A DNA stretch of 64,000 bases, taken from positions 1 to 64,000 of the forward strand of contig NZ_JABEQJ010000001.1 of assembly GCF_014174255.1 (NCBI RefSeq), in the 5' to 3' direction. Position 1 is the stretch's first letter. The number at the start of each line of letters is the position of its first letter. Under the pieces are notes generated by a model. The model did no database searches, had not been told where the DNA came from, and worked only from the letters and a program-made list of their open reading frames with translations. Source of the DNA: Gluconacetobacter sacchari. Lineage in GTDB: Bacteria; Pseudomonadota; Alphaproteobacteria; Acetobacterales; Acetobacteraceae. Of the stretch, positions 1-10,191 are shown in pieces. A program made the translations under genes and the position numbers.

Positions 1-107
1 TCAAGGAGTGGCGCGCTGTCGCAACCAGATACGAAAAAACAGCAACGTCATTCCTCGCCGTCATACACATCGCTGCCGCTGCAGACTGGATCAAGATCTA
101 ACAGGCC

Positions 108-2525
108 CTAGAACTCGACGCTGACGGTGCCGAAATAGGTACGCGGCGAACCCGCGAGCGCCGACTGATAATCGCCCGAAAGCGGCAGACCATTCTCGCC
201 GATCTGGGAAATATAGGAAATATTGGTCAGGTTGTAGATATTCAGGTCGAATTTCAGATTATGCAGCGGCCCGACCCTGCCGAAACGGTAGCTGGCCCCC
301 AGCGACGTCAACCAGTAGCCGGGCACCGACATATCGTTGATGTAGCTGAAATAGCGCTTCGACATATAGTTGGCATTGGCATAAACGGTCGCTGCGCCAT
401 AAGTATAGGAAATATCGGCTTTGTACATGAATTGCGGAAACGCCACCACCTTCTTGCCCGCCAGCCCGTAGCTCATCCCCTCCGACATGATATTGTCGTC
501 ATATGTCGAGTGATTGTAGCTGATACTGTTGGTAATCGAGAGGTTCCGGATCGGACGCAGCGTCAGGGCCGCATCGACGCCATACATGCCGACTCCGCCG
601 ACATCGATCGGGGTCGATACCGGGTCGGTAATCGGGCCGGATGTCAGGTTCTGGATTCTGTTGGAAAAATCGGCATGATACAGGTTCAGCGACCCGCTGA
701 CGATCCGCGCGTTATAGCGATACCCGACATCATAGACCCAGGCCGTCTCGGGCCGCAGCGTATTTTTCAGGCTGTCGAACGTCGCCTGGTTGGCAAATCC
801 GCCGAAGGTCGAACCCAGTTGATACCCGCCATAGCTATAGGCCCGCATGTTGCGGGCAATATCGAAATAGAGTTCATGGCCGGGCAGAAACCGCCACACG
901 CCGTTGAAATGCGGCAGAAACGCCTTGGCGCTGGTCATGCTGCCGTTCACAAGCTGGTCCTGCCCGGTATAGGCGGCGTCATTGGCCGTGGCGCCGCCCA
1001 CCGTCGTCACCAGCATGGATTTGAACCCGGCCTTCAGCGTCAGGCTGGCCAGCGGCCGATAGGTATCCTCAAGATGGAACTGGAAACTATTGGTATTGAA
1101 ATTCTCGCCCCAGTTGTGCTGGAACGGCGCGCCGAAATTCCCCAGCACCCCGCTGACCGGCGTCCCCTGGCCCAGGAGCGGCTCCTGATACATGTTCTGA
1201 TCGATACCATACCGGTTATTCTCGTACCAGACGCCGGCATCGATCGTATGCCGCGCGACCTCGTATTCCAGCGCGGTCGTAAAGCCGAATTTCCGGTTGC
1301 CTGAGGCATTGACCTGTTCGGACAGCGGCGCGCCGTCGGGCGAGCGAACGTAAGGCGTCGTCCAGGTTCCCCACTGGTTCGCGGCCTGACCATAGGCCAC
1401 GGAATTCCACGCCAGATGCCGGGTCAGGACCAGATGGGCATTGATGCCCCCCAGATAGCCGGAGGAATGCGTCACGCCGTCGAAATAGGAAGCATCGAGC
1501 GCATCGCCGCCCGCCGCGTCATAGGCGGCGAGCGCGCCGCTGAACGTGCCTTCAGCCGCCAGATAGGCGCGGGTATAATCGGGATAATAATAATCGTTGC
1601 GATGGCCCAGATCCCTCAACATGCCGATCGTCTGGTCGGCATAATTGAACTGGGTCGCGTCATTCCAGTTGAAGAATATTTTTACAGTGCTCTCCTGCCC
1701 GATGGGCTGGACGAGCTTGGCATTCACCTGCTGGTCGAACTGCTCGCCGTGCCCTTTCCATTTATCGCCGTCGGACCGGGCATAGGAAACGGTGAATTTG
1801 GTGCCCGAGGCATTCAGCCTGCCGCTGTCGACCCGTCCGAAGGTCCGAAAGGAATTGTAGCTTCCGAACATCTGCGCGATCTTGCCGCCGAAATGGTCGG
1901 CGGGGTCGCGCGAGACGATCTGGATCGAACCGCCGAGATTCGTCGTCGCCGGCAGCGCCACGTCCCCACCGCCGTCCGAGACATCCATCCGCTCGATATT
2001 GTCCGACAGGATCGAGAAATTGATGCTCTGGCCGTTATACGGCAGGTACGTCTGCGCCCCCAGCGGCACGCCATCCAGCGTCACGCCCAACTGGTCCTGC
2101 TGGAAACCGCGCATATACAGGCTGGAGCCCCACGTATCGACACCCAGCGGATCGTTGGCCACGAAATTGATGCCCGGCCTGCGCGCCAGCATCATCATCG
2201 GGCTGCTCCCCTGCACGAACCTGTCCATTTCCACGCGGGTCATGGTTTCCGTCGCGCCATAGCCGCTACGCCGCATCGTGGTCACCGTAAGGTCTTCGCT
2301 CGAAGGCGAACGAACAGCCACACGCTTCCCGGCCGGCCGCCCCGCCGCGACAGCCTTGCCGCCCGGCGCCCCGGACGACACCGCCCGCACCCTCGGTACC
2401 GGGCGATGCTTCGATCCGCCCACCTTGCCGGCGCCAGAAGCCGCGTGCGCGCGAAAAGCGGCCCCTGGCGGCACGGCGATACACGAGGTCAAAAGAAGGA
2501 ACGACAGGATTTTTCTCGCATTCAT
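108..2525 (-). CDS. TonB-dependent outer-membrane receptor, candidate member of the choline regulon
   Basis: Outer-membrane active transporter of about 805 residues. From the chosen start (MNARKILSF...) it has a hydrophobic signal peptide, a low-complexity Ala/Gly/Arg linker, a plug domain with the segment YMRGFQQDQLGVTLDGVP, and a long beta-barrel ending in a terminal Phe (SVEF), as is usual for barrel proteins. The frame stays open to 2597, but that upstream start codon falls inside a BetI-like palindrome (2581-2598), so I take the ATG at 2525, which precedes the signal peptide. It is transcribed away from choVW. The substrate cannot be read from the sequence. Its position beside choline transport, and the operator-like site in front of it, suggest a choline-related compound (inference). 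The receptor fold is certain; the ligand is a guess. Confidence 0.85.
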   Translation of the reverse strand: MNARKILSFLLLTSCIAVPPGAAFRAHAASGAGKVGGSKHRPVPRVRAVSSGAPGGKAVAAGRPAGKRVAVRSPSSEDLTVTTMRRSGYGATETMTRVEMDRFVQGSSPMMMLARRPGINFVANDPLGVDTWGSSLYMRGFQQDQLGVTLDGVPLGAQTYLPYNGQSINFSILSDNIERMDVSDGGGDVALPATTNLGGSIQIVSRDPADHFGGKIAQMFGSYNSFRTFGRVDSGRLNASGTKFTVSYARSDGDKWKGHGEQFDQQVNAKLVQPIGQESTVKIFFNWNDATQFNYADQTIGMLRDLGHRNDYYYPDYTRAYLAAEGTFSGALAAYDAAGGDALDASYFDGVTHSSGYLGGINAHLVLTRHLAWNSVAYGQAANQWGTWTTPYVRSPDGAPLSEQVNASGNRKFGFTTALEYEVARHTIDAGVWYENNRYGIDQNMYQEPLLGQGTPVSGVLGNFGAPFQHNWGENFNTNSFQFHLEDTYRPLASLTLKAGFKSMLVTTVGGATANDAAYTGQDQLVNGSMTSAKAFLPHFNGVWRFLPGHELYFDIARNMRAYSYGGYQLGSTFGGFANQATFDSLKNTLRPETAWVYDVGYRYNARIVSGSLNLYHADFSNRIQNLTSGPITDPVSTPIDVGGVGMYGVDAALTLRPIRNLSITNSISYNHSTYDDNIMSEGMSYGLAGKKVVAFPQFMYKADISYTYGAATVYANANYMSKRYFSYINDMSVPGYWLTSLGASYRFGRVGPLHNLKFDLNIYNLTNISYISQIGENGLPLSGDYQSALAGSPRTYFGTVSVEF

Positions 2526-2580
2526 GACGATACCCATCTCCGGTTGATCCGCTACGCGATCCGGCAGAACGCCGCCAGGA

Positions 2581-2598
2581 GCTGAATGCTCGTTCAAT
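2581..2598. promoter_or_regulatory. Imperfect BetI-type operator in front of the TonB receptor
   Basis: Read on the minus strand this is ATTGAACG-AG-CATTCAGC. One half-site is identical to the perfect palindrome at 4911-4928 and the other matches at 5 of 8 positions, with the same 2-base spacer. It lies 56 to 73 bases upstream of the preferred receptor start, a normal place for a repressor site. Similarity to the other site is seen directly; binding by the BetI domain is inferred. Confidence 0.5.
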
Positions 2599-2750
2599 TA
2601 TTGCCATTTCGAAATAATGAATCCGCCAGTTTCCGGAAGAAATACGACACCTCCCGCCGGATGGAAAACGGGAGCCAACCGACCTGAACATCTATTCAAT
2701 ATACGATCGAAACCACGCGCGGAGCCGCAGCCGGCCATGCGAACAGGCCG

Positions 2751-3935
2751 CTATTCAGGCCGGAAGCGCGCCTCGCCGCACAGCGCCTGAAGAATATCGG
2801 CATCGTCGCACAGGCCGGCAAGCCGCCCATCGACCTCCACCAGCACCGGCAGGCCGCTGCGCTGGCGCAGGGCGACGATCTCGCCCAGGCTCAACTGGGC
2901 GGGCACGACACACAGCGCCCCCGGCTGCCATTCGCCATGCGGCCGGATCGGCAGCGGCCGGCCGGCCAGTCGCGCGGTCGCACTTTCCGGCGCGACGGCG
3001 ATGCGCCCACCATCCAGCATCCCGTCCGCCAGACGCGGCAGATCCTCGAAACGCCGCATGACGGCGGTGGCCACGATGGTCGGCAGCGGGTTCATGTGCC
3101 GGATGAATTCCGCGACATAGGCATTGACCGGGCGCAGGGCGATATCGTCGGGCGTGCCGGTCTGGACGATCCGCCCCTCGCGCATGATCGTGATGCGACT
3201 GCCGATCTTCAGCGCCTCGTCGATATCGTGGCTGACGAACAGGATCGTCTTCTTCAGCCGCTTCTGAAGATCCATCAGCTCGTCCTGCAATTTCCGGCGG
3301 ATCAGCGGGTCGAGCGCGGAAAACGGTTCGTCCATCAGCAGGATGTCAGCATCGGTCGCGAACGCGCGCGCCAGGCCGACACGCTGCTGCATGCCGCCCG
3401 ACAATTCATGGACATAGGCATCGGCCCAGTTCGACAGGCCGACCAGGTCCAGCTTCTCGGCGACGACATCGCGCCGGATCGCGGGCGCCATGCCGCGCAG
3501 TTCCAGGCCGAACCCCACATTGTCGCGCACGGTCCGCCACGGCAGCAGGCCGAATTGCTGAAAGACCATGGCGATGCGCGTCTTGCGCAGGGTGCGCAGC
3601 GTATCGTCGTCGCAGCGCGCGATATCCAGCCACGCCAGGCCGTTGCCGATCCGCACCTCGCCGCGCACCGGCCGATTCAGCCGGTTGGCCGCCCGCAGCA
3701 GGGTCGATTTGCCCGAGCCGGACAACCCCATCAGCACGCTGATCTCACCCCGCGCCACCGCCAGGTTGGCGCCCGCCACCCCCACCGTCACCTTCAGGGC
3801 ACGGCCGATCTCCTCGCGCGTTTCGCCGGCGTCCAGCCGCGCCAGCGCCGCCTCGATCGCGCCCCGGCGATTGCCGCGGTCGAACAGGATATCGACATCG
3901 CGGAATTCGAGCGCCGCGTTGACCTCCTCACTCAC
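2751..3935 (-). CDS. choV: Choline/glycine betaine ABC transporter, ATP-binding subunit
   Basis: Cytoplasmic ATPase of the ProV/ChoV family, 394 residues. Walker A (GLSGSGKST) is at about residues 70-78, followed by the ABC signature LSGGMQQRVGLARA, Walker B ILLMDEP and the switch His (FVSHDIDEA). A C-terminal extension of roughly 130 residues looks like the CBS region typical of ProV proteins. The start is GTG at 3935, overlapping the choW stop by four bases (GTGA). The reading frame continues upstream through choW, but that stretch is a shadow. No CBS or substrate data can separate choline from betaine specificity; the divergent bet operon favours choline. No periplasmic binding protein gene follows. 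Confidence 0.9.
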   Translation of the reverse strand: MSEEVNAALEFRDVDILFDRGNRRGAIEAALARLDAGETREEIGRALKVTVGVAGANLAVARGEISVLMGLSGSGKSTLLRAANRLNRPVRGEVRIGNGLAWLDIARCDDDTLRTLRKTRIAMVFQQFGLLPWRTVRDNVGFGLELRGMAPAIRRDVVAEKLDLVGLSNWADAYVHELSGGMQQRVGLARAFATDADILLMDEPFSALDPLIRRKLQDELMDLQKRLKKTILFVSHDIDEALKIGSRITIMREGRIVQTGTPDDIALRPVNAYVAEFIRHMNPLPTIVATAVMRRFEDLPRLADGMLDGGRIAVAPESATARLAGRPLPIRPHGEWQPGALCVVPAQLSLGEIVALRQRSGLPVLVEVDGRLAGLCDDADILQALCGEARFRPE

Positions 3936-4780
3936 GATGCCTGGTCCTTCGGGCGACAGACCCGGTCGAGCATGATGGCCATCAGCACGATGACGAACCC
4001 GGACTCGAACCCGACATCGACCTGCACGGTATTGAGCGCCCGCACCACCGGCACCCCCAGCCCGCCGGCTCCGACCAGCGCCGCGATCACGACCATCGAC
4101 AGGCTGAGCATGATGCACTGCGTCAGCCCCGCCTGGATCATCGGCATGGCGGCGGGCAGCTCGATCTTCCACAGGATCTGGCGCTCCGTGGCGCCGAAGG
4201 CCTCGCCGGCCTCGATCAGCGACCGGGGCACCCGGGTAATGCCCATCTGGGTCATGCGGATCGGCGCCGGCACGGCGAAGATGATGGTGGAGATCATGCC
4301 CGGCACGGTCCCCAGGCCGAACAGGATCAGGGTCGGAATCAGATAGACGAATGTCGGCAGGGTCTGCATCAGGTCCAGCAGCGGTTGCAGCACATGCGCC
4401 AGCCGGGGCCGATGGGCACAGGCGATTCCCAAAGGCACGCCGATCACCATGCAGAACAGGGTCGAGAACAGGATGAGCGACAGCGTCGCCATCGTCTCGT
4501 TCCAATAGCCCTGATTGATGATGAACAGCAGCCCCAGCGCAACCATCACCACCAGGCCCGCCGACCGGCGCGCGTACCACGCCCCGGCCATGGCCGCCGC
4601 CACAAGCAGCAGGGGCGGCATGTCCAGCAGCAGCATGGTCAGGCCGTCGGCGCAGAAACCGACGACATCCGTAATGACATCGAACACGCCAAGACCATGT
4701 TTCTTGATGACGTCCACCACGGCCGCCATGGCGGCTCCTACCGGAATCTTATGATTCGCAATCCAATGTTCCGGCGCCAT
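3932..4780 (-). CDS. choW: Choline/glycine betaine ABC transporter, permease subunit
   Basis: Inner-membrane permease of the ProW/ChoW family, 282 residues, usual length. Several hydrophobic helices are visible, and the cytoplasmic EAA-type loop reads [20 protein letters not shown]. It should form the channel of the complex with ChoV. The ATG at 4780 gives an N-terminus ([15 protein letters not shown]) like other ChoW proteins. It is transcribed divergently from the betI-betB gene; the intergenic region of 166 bases holds a perfect palindrome at 4911-4928, so both directions probably respond to choline through BetI (inference). Confidence 0.9.
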   Translation of the reverse strand: MAPEHWIANHKIPVGAAMAAVVDVIKKHGLGVFDVITDVVGFCADGLTMLLLDMPPLLLVAAAMAGAWYARRSAGLVVMVALGLLFIINQGYWNETMATLSLILFSTLFCMVIGVPLGIACAHRPRLAHVLQPLLDLMQTLPTFVYLIPTLILFGLGTVPGMISTIIFAVPAPIRMTQMGITRVPRSLIEAGEAFGATERQILWKIELPAAMPMIQAGLTQCIMLSLSMVVIAALVGAGGLGVPVVRALNTVQVDVGFESGFVIVLMAIMLDRVCRPKDQAS

Positions 4781-4910
4781 GATCCGCGCGACCCCCGCCT
4801 GTCGGTGTGCGATATCGCAGAGTCGATACCCCTTCGAACCCGGTACATATAACGATATGAAACCGGAACATGATAGAGATGATTCCGACCTTCATCGGGA
4901 TGAAATCGAC

Positions 4911-4928
4911 ATTGAACGTCCGTTCAAT
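4911..4928. promoter_or_regulatory. Perfect BetI-type operator palindrome
   Basis: ATTGAACG-TC-CGTTCAAT is a perfect 8-2-8 inverted repeat, starting 36 bases and ending 19 bases before the betI-betB start and lying in the shared region between the divergent choW and betI-betB genes. TTGAAC/GTTCAA half-sites are typical of BetI repressor operators as I know them. The regulator encoded next door has a BetI-like TetR domain, so autoregulation and co-control of choWV are the natural reading. Confidence 0.75.
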
Positions 4929-4946
4929 TCATGCCAGATTGCGCGC

Positions 4947-7040
4947 ATGAAACAGCCCATCCCCTCCCTCACGCCGATCGAGCTGAAACGTCGCGGGGAG
5001 CTCGTGGCCGCGACGCGCGACGTTCTGGTCTCCCATGGCTATGCCGGGGCGACGGTGGCCCGCATCGCCCGCCATGCCGGCGTTTCCCCCGCCCTTCTGG
5101 TCCATTATTTCGGCGACAAGGATACGCTGCTGGCGCTGGCCTTCCGGGGCACGGCCGCCGCCCTGTCGGCCGACGTCGCGCGGGCCGTGCGCGCGGCCCG
5201 CGGGCCACGGGCCCGGCTGGAGGCCCTGGTCGGCGCCTGCCTGGGGGGGGACCAGTTCACCACCCGCCAGGTCGCCATCTGGCTGGCCCTGTGGGGCCAG
5301 GCGGTCCATGTCCCGACACTGGGCCGGATCCAGCATGCCTACCAGTCCCGCATGCTGTCGAACCTGCGCTACGATCTCGGGCACCTGCTGCCGCCGCAGC
5401 AGGCCCGTGCCGTCGCCGACACGCTGGCCTCGCTGATCGACGGCACCTGGCTGCGCGCGGCCCTGGCCCCGCCCGCGACGTTCGACAGCCGCCTCCCCCG
5501 CCAGCAGGTCCTCGCCTTCCTCCATGGCCAGATCGGTACCGAAACGGCCTCCTCGCCACCTCCCGCGATCCTGCGCGGCGCGCCGGACGCGCCATGCACA
5601 AGCTGGATCGACGGCCGCCCCGTCACCGGCGGCGGCCCACGGTTCGAAACCCGCAATCCGGCGACGAACGCGGTCCTGGCCGAGGTCGAGGAAGCCGGCG
5701 AGCTCCTGGTCGCCCAGGCCATCGAGGCGGCGGCGCGCGGGCAGGTGGAATGGGCGGCCCGCACCGGCGCCGAGCGGGCGCGCATCCTGCGCCGCGCCGC
5801 CGACCTGCTGCGCCGCGACAATGCGGCCCTCGCCCGGCTCGAAACGCTGGACACCGGCAAGCCGATCGCCGAGACATCGAGCGTGGACGTCGCGTCCGGC
5901 GCCGACGCGCTGGAGTATTTCGCCGCCCTGGCCGCGACGATGACCGGCGATTGCGTCGATCTCGGCCCCACGGCCTTCGGCTACACGCGGCGCGAGCCGC
6001 TGGGGATCGTGGCCGGCATCGGCGCCTGGAACTACCCGATCCAGATCGCATGCTGGAAGGCCGCGCCCGCCCTCGCCTGCGGCAACGCGATGATCTTCAA
6101 GCCCGCCGAGCTGACGCCGCTGACGGCGGCCCGCCTGGCGGCGATCTTTAGCGAGGCCGGCCTGCCCGACGGCGTCTTCAACGTCGTGCAGGGCACGCGC
6201 GAAACCGGGCAGTTGCTCACCCGCGCCCCGCGCATCCGCAAGGTCTCCCTGACCGGCGAGGTCGGAACCGGCCGCCGGGTGATGGCCGACGCGGCGGCGA
6301 CGCTCAAATATGTCACGCTGGAACTGGGCGGCAAATCGCCGCTGATCGTCTTCGACGACGCCGATCTCGACAACGCGGTCTCCGCCGCGCTGCTGGGCAA
6401 TTTCTATTCGGCCGGCGAGGTCTGTTCCAACGCCACCCGCGTCTTCGTGCAGGCCGGCATCCGCGACCGCTTCCTGGCCCGGTTGAAGGCACGCGTCTCG
6501 GCGATGACGGTGGGCGACCCCCTCGACCCGAAGACCGATGTCGGCGCGCTGATCTCCGAGGACCATATGCGCAAGGTCCTGTCCTATATCGCGGCGGGCC
6601 GGAAGGAAGGCGCCACGCTCCTGGCCGGCGGCCGGCGCGTGCAGCGCGGCACCCTGCGCCACGGCGCCTTCGTCGAGCCCACGGTGTTCGCCAACTGCCA
6701 CGACGACATGACGATCGTGCGCGAGGAAATCTTCGGCCCCGTGATGGCGGTGCTCGATTTCACCGACGAGGACGAAGCGGTCGCCCGCGCCAACGCCACC
6801 CCGTTCGGCCTGGCCGCCGGCGTCTTCACCCGCGACCTGGCCCGCGCGCACCGGGTGATCGCGCGGCTGGAGGCCGGCACCTGCTGGATCAACCAGTACA
6901 ACGTCACACCGATCGAACTGCCGTTCGGCGGCTACAAACAGTCCGGCCTGGGCCGCGAGAACAGCCGCGCGGCGCTCGATCACTATACCCAGATCAAGAG
7001 CGTCTACGTGGCGCTGGGCGATATCGAGGCACCCTACTGA
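4947..7040 (+). CDS. betI/betB: Fused BetI transcriptional repressor - betaine-aldehyde dehydrogenase
   Basis: One uninterrupted frame of 697 residues joins two normally separate proteins. Residues 1 to about 200 are a BetI-like TetR regulator, with a helix-turn-helix at about 34-55 ([21 protein letters not shown]). Residues about 217-697 are a complete aldehyde dehydrogenase that oxidises betaine aldehyde to glycine betaine with NAD(P)+: the motif WNYP, the general base Glu459 in LELGGKSP and the nucleophile Cys493 in GEVCSNATR are all present. I see no in-frame ATG, GTG or TTG in the linker (about 5500-5640) that could start a separate betB. The frame is open from 4779, but the ATG at 4947 gives a normal TetR N-terminus and lies downstream of the operator. 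An out-of-frame ATG at 5594 (MHKLD) hints that betB once had its own start. The stop overlaps the betA ATG by one base. Confidence 0.9.
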   Translation: MKQPIPSLTPIELKRRGELVAATRDVLVSHGYAGATVARIARHAGVSPALLVHYFGDKDTLLALAFRGTAAALSADVARAVRAARGPRARLEALVGACLGGDQFTTRQVAIWLALWGQAVHVPTLGRIQHAYQSRMLSNLRYDLGHLLPPQQARAVADTLASLIDGTWLRAALAPPATFDSRLPRQQVLAFLHGQIGTETASSPPPAILRGAPDAPCTSWIDGRPVTGGGPRFETRNPATNAVLAEVEEAGELLVAQAIEAAARGQVEWAARTGAERARILRRAADLLRRDNAALARLETLDTGKPIAETSSVDVASGADALEYFAALAATMTGDCVDLGPTAFGYTRREPLGIVAGIGAWNYPIQIACWKAAPALACGNAMIFKPAELTPLTAARLAAIFSEAGLPDGVFNVVQGTRETGQLLTRAPRIRKVSLTGEVGTGRRVMADAAATLKYVTLELGGKSPLIVFDDADLDNAVSAALLGNFYSAGEVCSNATRVFVQAGIRDRFLARLKARVSAMTVGDPLDPKTDVGALISEDHMRKVLSYIAAGRKEGATLLAGGRRVQRGTLRHGAFVEPTVFANCHDDMTIVREEIFGPVMAVLDFTDEDEAVARANATPFGLAAGVFTRDLARAHRVIARLEAGTCWINQYNVTPIELPFGGYKQSGLGRENSRAALDHYTQIKSVYVALGDIEAPY

Positions 7041-8707
7041 TGCGGGAATTCGACTATATCATCGTCGGCGCCGGCTCGGCCGGCTGCGTGCTGGCCAACC
7101 GCCTGACCGAGGATGGGCGCAGCCGCGTGCTGCTGCTGGAATTCGGCGGCAGCGACCGCTCGGTCATCGTGCAGATGCCCAGCGCCCTGGCCATGCCGAT
7201 GCATTCCAGACGCTTCAACTGGTTCTACGAAAGCGAGCCGGAACCGCACCTGGACGGCCGGCGCATGCACACGCCGCGCGGCAAGGGTCTGGGCGGCTCC
7301 TCCTCGATCAACGGCATGGTCTATGTGCGCGGCCACGCCCTGGATTTCCAGGAATGGGAGGATATGGGCGCGGCCGGCTGGGGCTACCGCCATGTCCTGC
7401 CCTATTTCCGCCGCGCGGAGGATTGCGCCGAGGGCGAGGATTCCTATCGCGGCCGCGGCGGCCCGCTGCACACGCAGTACGGCACGCTGGACAATCCCCT
7501 GCACGAGGCCTGGATGAAGGCGGGCGAGCAGGCCGGCTACGGCCGCACCGGCGATTACAACGGCTTCCGCCAGGAAGGCTTCGACCGGATGAGCATGACG
7601 GTCCATCGCGGACGGCGCTGGAGCACCGCCAACGCCTATCTGCGCCCGGCGCTCGGGCGCGCCAATCTCACGCTCGAAACCCACGCCCGCGCCACGCGCC
7701 TGCTGTTCGAGGGCACCCGCGCCACCGGCCTGGTCTATACGCGCCACGGCACGTCCCACACCGCACGCGCGACGCGCGAAATCATCCTCTGCGGCGGCCC
7801 GATCAATTCGCCGCAGCTCCTGAAACTGTCGGGCATCGGCCCGGCGGCGGAACTGCGCGCCCACGGCATCGCGGTCCTGGCCGACCGGCCGGGCGTGGGC
7901 GAGAACCTCCAGGACCATCTGGAATTCTATTTCCAGGTCGCCTGCCGCCAGCCGGTCACCCTCTATTCGGCCATGTCGCCCTGGGCGAAGGCGCGGATCG
8001 GCCTGCGCTGGCTGCTGTTCAAGGACGGGCTGGGCGCGACCAACCATTTCGAAAGCTGCGGCTTCATCCGCAGCCGCGCCGGCATCCGCTACCCCGACAT
8101 CCAGTTCCATTTCCTGCCGCTGGCCGTCACCTATGACGGCAAGGGCCTGGCCCGGGGCCACGGCTACCAGGCCCATGTCGGGCCGATGCGCTCCAGGAGC
8201 CGGGGCCGGGTGCGCCTGCGCTCGGCCGACCCGGCGGAAAAACCGGTCATCCAGTTCAACTATATGAGCCACCCGGACGACTGGACGGACATGCGCGCCT
8301 GCGTGCGCCTGACGCGCGAGATCTTCGCCCAGCCGGCCTTCGACCCCTACCGGGGCGAGGAACTGCAACCCGGCGCCGCCTGCCAGACCGACGAGCAGAT
8401 CGACGCCTTCATCCGCCGCAAGGTCGAAAGCGCGCTCCACCCCTCCTGCACCTGCAAGATGGGCGCGGAAGACGACCCGATGGCCGTCGTCGATCCCCAG
8501 ACGCGCGTCATCGGGGTGGAGGGGCTGCGGGTGGTCGATTCCTCGATCATGCCGCGCGTCACCAACGGCAACCTCAACGGCCCGACGATCATGATCGCGG
8601 AAAAGGCCGCCGATCACATCAGAGGTCTGCCACCGCTCCCCGCCTCCAACGCCCCGTTCTTCGAAGCCCCTGACTGGCAGACCCGGCAACGTACCGGCGC
8701 CCCCTGA
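7040..8707 (+). CDS. betA: Choline dehydrogenase (GMC flavoprotein)
   Basis: FAD enzyme of the GMC oxidoreductase family, 555 residues, that oxidises choline to betaine aldehyde at the inner membrane. The ADP-binding loop [14 protein letters not shown] is at the N-terminus, the GMC signature region reads [18 protein letters not shown], and the C-terminal catalytic part has HPSCTCKMG and the TNGNLNGPT loop. It is translationally coupled to betI-betB (TGATG overlap), so both steps from choline to betaine are made together. Length and motifs are normal for BetA. Other GMC alcohol dehydrogenases look alike, but the operon makes choline the best substrate. Confidence 0.92.
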   Translation: MREFDYIIVGAGSAGCVLANRLTEDGRSRVLLLEFGGSDRSVIVQMPSALAMPMHSRRFNWFYESEPEPHLDGRRMHTPRGKGLGGSSSINGMVYVRGHALDFQEWEDMGAAGWGYRHVLPYFRRAEDCAEGEDSYRGRGGPLHTQYGTLDNPLHEAWMKAGEQAGYGRTGDYNGFRQEGFDRMSMTVHRGRRWSTANAYLRPALGRANLTLETHARATRLLFEGTRATGLVYTRHGTSHTARATREIILCGGPINSPQLLKLSGIGPAAELRAHGIAVLADRPGVGENLQDHLEFYFQVACRQPVTLYSAMSPWAKARIGLRWLLFKDGLGATNHFESCGFIRSRAGIRYPDIQFHFLPLAVTYDGKGLARGHGYQAHVGPMRSRSRGRVRLRSADPAEKPVIQFNYMSHPDDWTDMRACVRLTREIFAQPAFDPYRGEELQPGAACQTDEQIDAFIRRKVESALHPSCTCKMGAEDDPMAVVDPQTRVIGVEGLRVVDSSIMPRVTNGNLNGPTIMIAEKAADHIRGLPPLPASNAPFFEAPDWQTRQRTGAP

Positions 8708-8792
8708 CCGGCGCGCATCCTGTCGCTTTCCGCATGGAAGGTGACGCGCGCCTCCTTGTGCCGAGCGGGCCACCGGCGCACCATCGCGCCCC

Positions 8793-10151
8793 ATGATCAG
8801 TCTCTTCGACCTCTTCAAGATCGGCATCGGCCCGTCCTCGTCCCATACGGTCGGGCCGATGCGGGCCGCCCGGCGTTTCACCGCGACTCTCGATCCCGCG
8901 ATGCCGGTCGCGCGGCTGCGCGTCACGCTCTATGGCTCGCTGGCCTGGACCGCCAGCGGCCACGCCACAGACAAGGCCGTCATCCTCGGCCTGGCCGGCG
9001 AAACGCCGGAGAACGTCGATCCCGATGCCGCCGATGAAATCGTCCGCCGGATCGGTACCGACCGCACGGTACTGCTCCACGGCCGCGCCGTGGCGTTCGA
9101 CCCTGCCCGGGATATCGTGCTTGACCGCGACACGATCCCGCCGGTCCACCCCAACACCTTGCAGTTCGAAGCCCTCTCCGCCGAGGGCGCGGTGCTGGAA
9201 ACCGCGCGCTTCTGCTCGGTCGGCGGCGGCTTCATCGTGTCCGAGGATGCGACGAAACAGGCCGGCTACGCCCAGCCCGACATGAAGCTGGATTTCGCCA
9301 GCGGCATTGAACTGCTGGAACGCACACGCGAAAGCGGCCTGAGCATCGCGGGCGTCGTCCTGGCCAACGAGTCCGCCCTGCGCCCCGATGCCGAGGTCGC
9401 CGCCTATCTGGACCGGATCATCGACACCATGATGGCCTGCGTCGAGCGCGGCCTGGTCCAGCACGGCACGCTGCCCGGCCGGATCAAGGTCCGTCGCCGC
9501 GCGGCGGCGCTCTACGAACGGTTGCAGGACCGCGCGCGCCTCAACCAGCGCCCCCCACATGAGGCGATGGACTGGGTCAGCCTGTTCGCCATCGCGGTGA
9601 ATGAGGAAAACGCCGCCGGCGGCCGCGTCGTCACCGCACCAACCAACGGCGCGGCAGGCGTGATCCCGGCCGTCCTGCGCTATTACCGCGATTTCTGCCC
9701 CGATGCCTCGCGCCAGGGCCTGCATGATTTCCTGCTGACGGCAGCCGCCATCGGCGGATTGTTCAAGCTCAACGCTTCGATCTCGGGCGCCGAAGTCGGC
9801 TGCCAGGGCGAAGTCGGGGTGGCCTCATCGATGGCGGCGGCGGGTCTGGCAGCGGCACTGGGCGCGACCCCACTCCAGATCGAGAACGCCGCCGAGATCG
9901 GTATGGAACATCATCTGGGCATGACGTGCGACCCGGTCGCGGGCCTGGTGCAGATCCCCTGCATCGAACGCAACGCCTTCGGCGCGGTGAAGGCGATCAA
10001 CGCCGCCTCGCTGGCCATGCATGGCGACGGCGCGCATCATGTCTCGCTGGATCAGGTCATCCGCACCATGGCGGAAACCGGGCGGGACATGAACCATCGC
10101 TACAAGGAAACGGCGCTGGGCGGTCTCGCGGTCAATTTCCCCGAATGCTGA
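8793..10151 (+). CDS. sdaA: L-serine ammonia-lyase (iron-sulfur type)
   Basis: Single-chain [4Fe-4S] L-serine dehydratase, 452 residues, converting serine to pyruvate and ammonia. The N-terminus ([20 protein letters not shown]) is diagnostic of the family; cluster cysteines lie in EVGCQGEVG and in [14 protein letters not shown]. It follows betA by 85 bases on the same strand. Glycine from betaine demethylation plus a one-carbon unit gives serine, so this enzyme would carry betaine carbon to pyruvate, as the sda genes beside betaine-degradation genes of Pseudomonas do. Confidence 0.93.
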   Translation: MISLFDLFKIGIGPSSSHTVGPMRAARRFTATLDPAMPVARLRVTLYGSLAWTASGHATDKAVILGLAGETPENVDPDAADEIVRRIGTDRTVLLHGRAVAFDPARDIVLDRDTIPPVHPNTLQFEALSAEGAVLETARFCSVGGGFIVSEDATKQAGYAQPDMKLDFASGIELLERTRESGLSIAGVVLANESALRPDAEVAAYLDRIIDTMMACVERGLVQHGTLPGRIKVRRRAAALYERLQDRARLNQRPPHEAMDWVSLFAIAVNEENAAGGRVVTAPTNGAAGVIPAVLRYYRDFCPDASRQGLHDFLLTAAAIGGLFKLNASISGAEVGCQGEVGVASSMAAAGLAAALGATPLQIENAAEIGMEHHLGMTCDPVAGLVQIPCIERNAFGAVKAINAASLAMHGDGAHHVSLDQVIRTMAETGRDMNHRYKETALGGLAVNFPEC

Positions 10152-10191
10152 GTCTCATCCCCACTCCCGGCACGTCAGCACGCCCCGCCCC

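Noticed and set aside
5594-5620. Separate start of betB at the ATG at 5594
   Set aside because: It is out of frame with the dehydrogenase; translation from it gives an unrelated Arg-rich product.
4929-6983. Minus-strand frame of 684 codons opposite betI-betB
   Set aside because: Composition is that of a high-GC antisense shadow, with no motif, while the plus strand encodes clear conserved domains.
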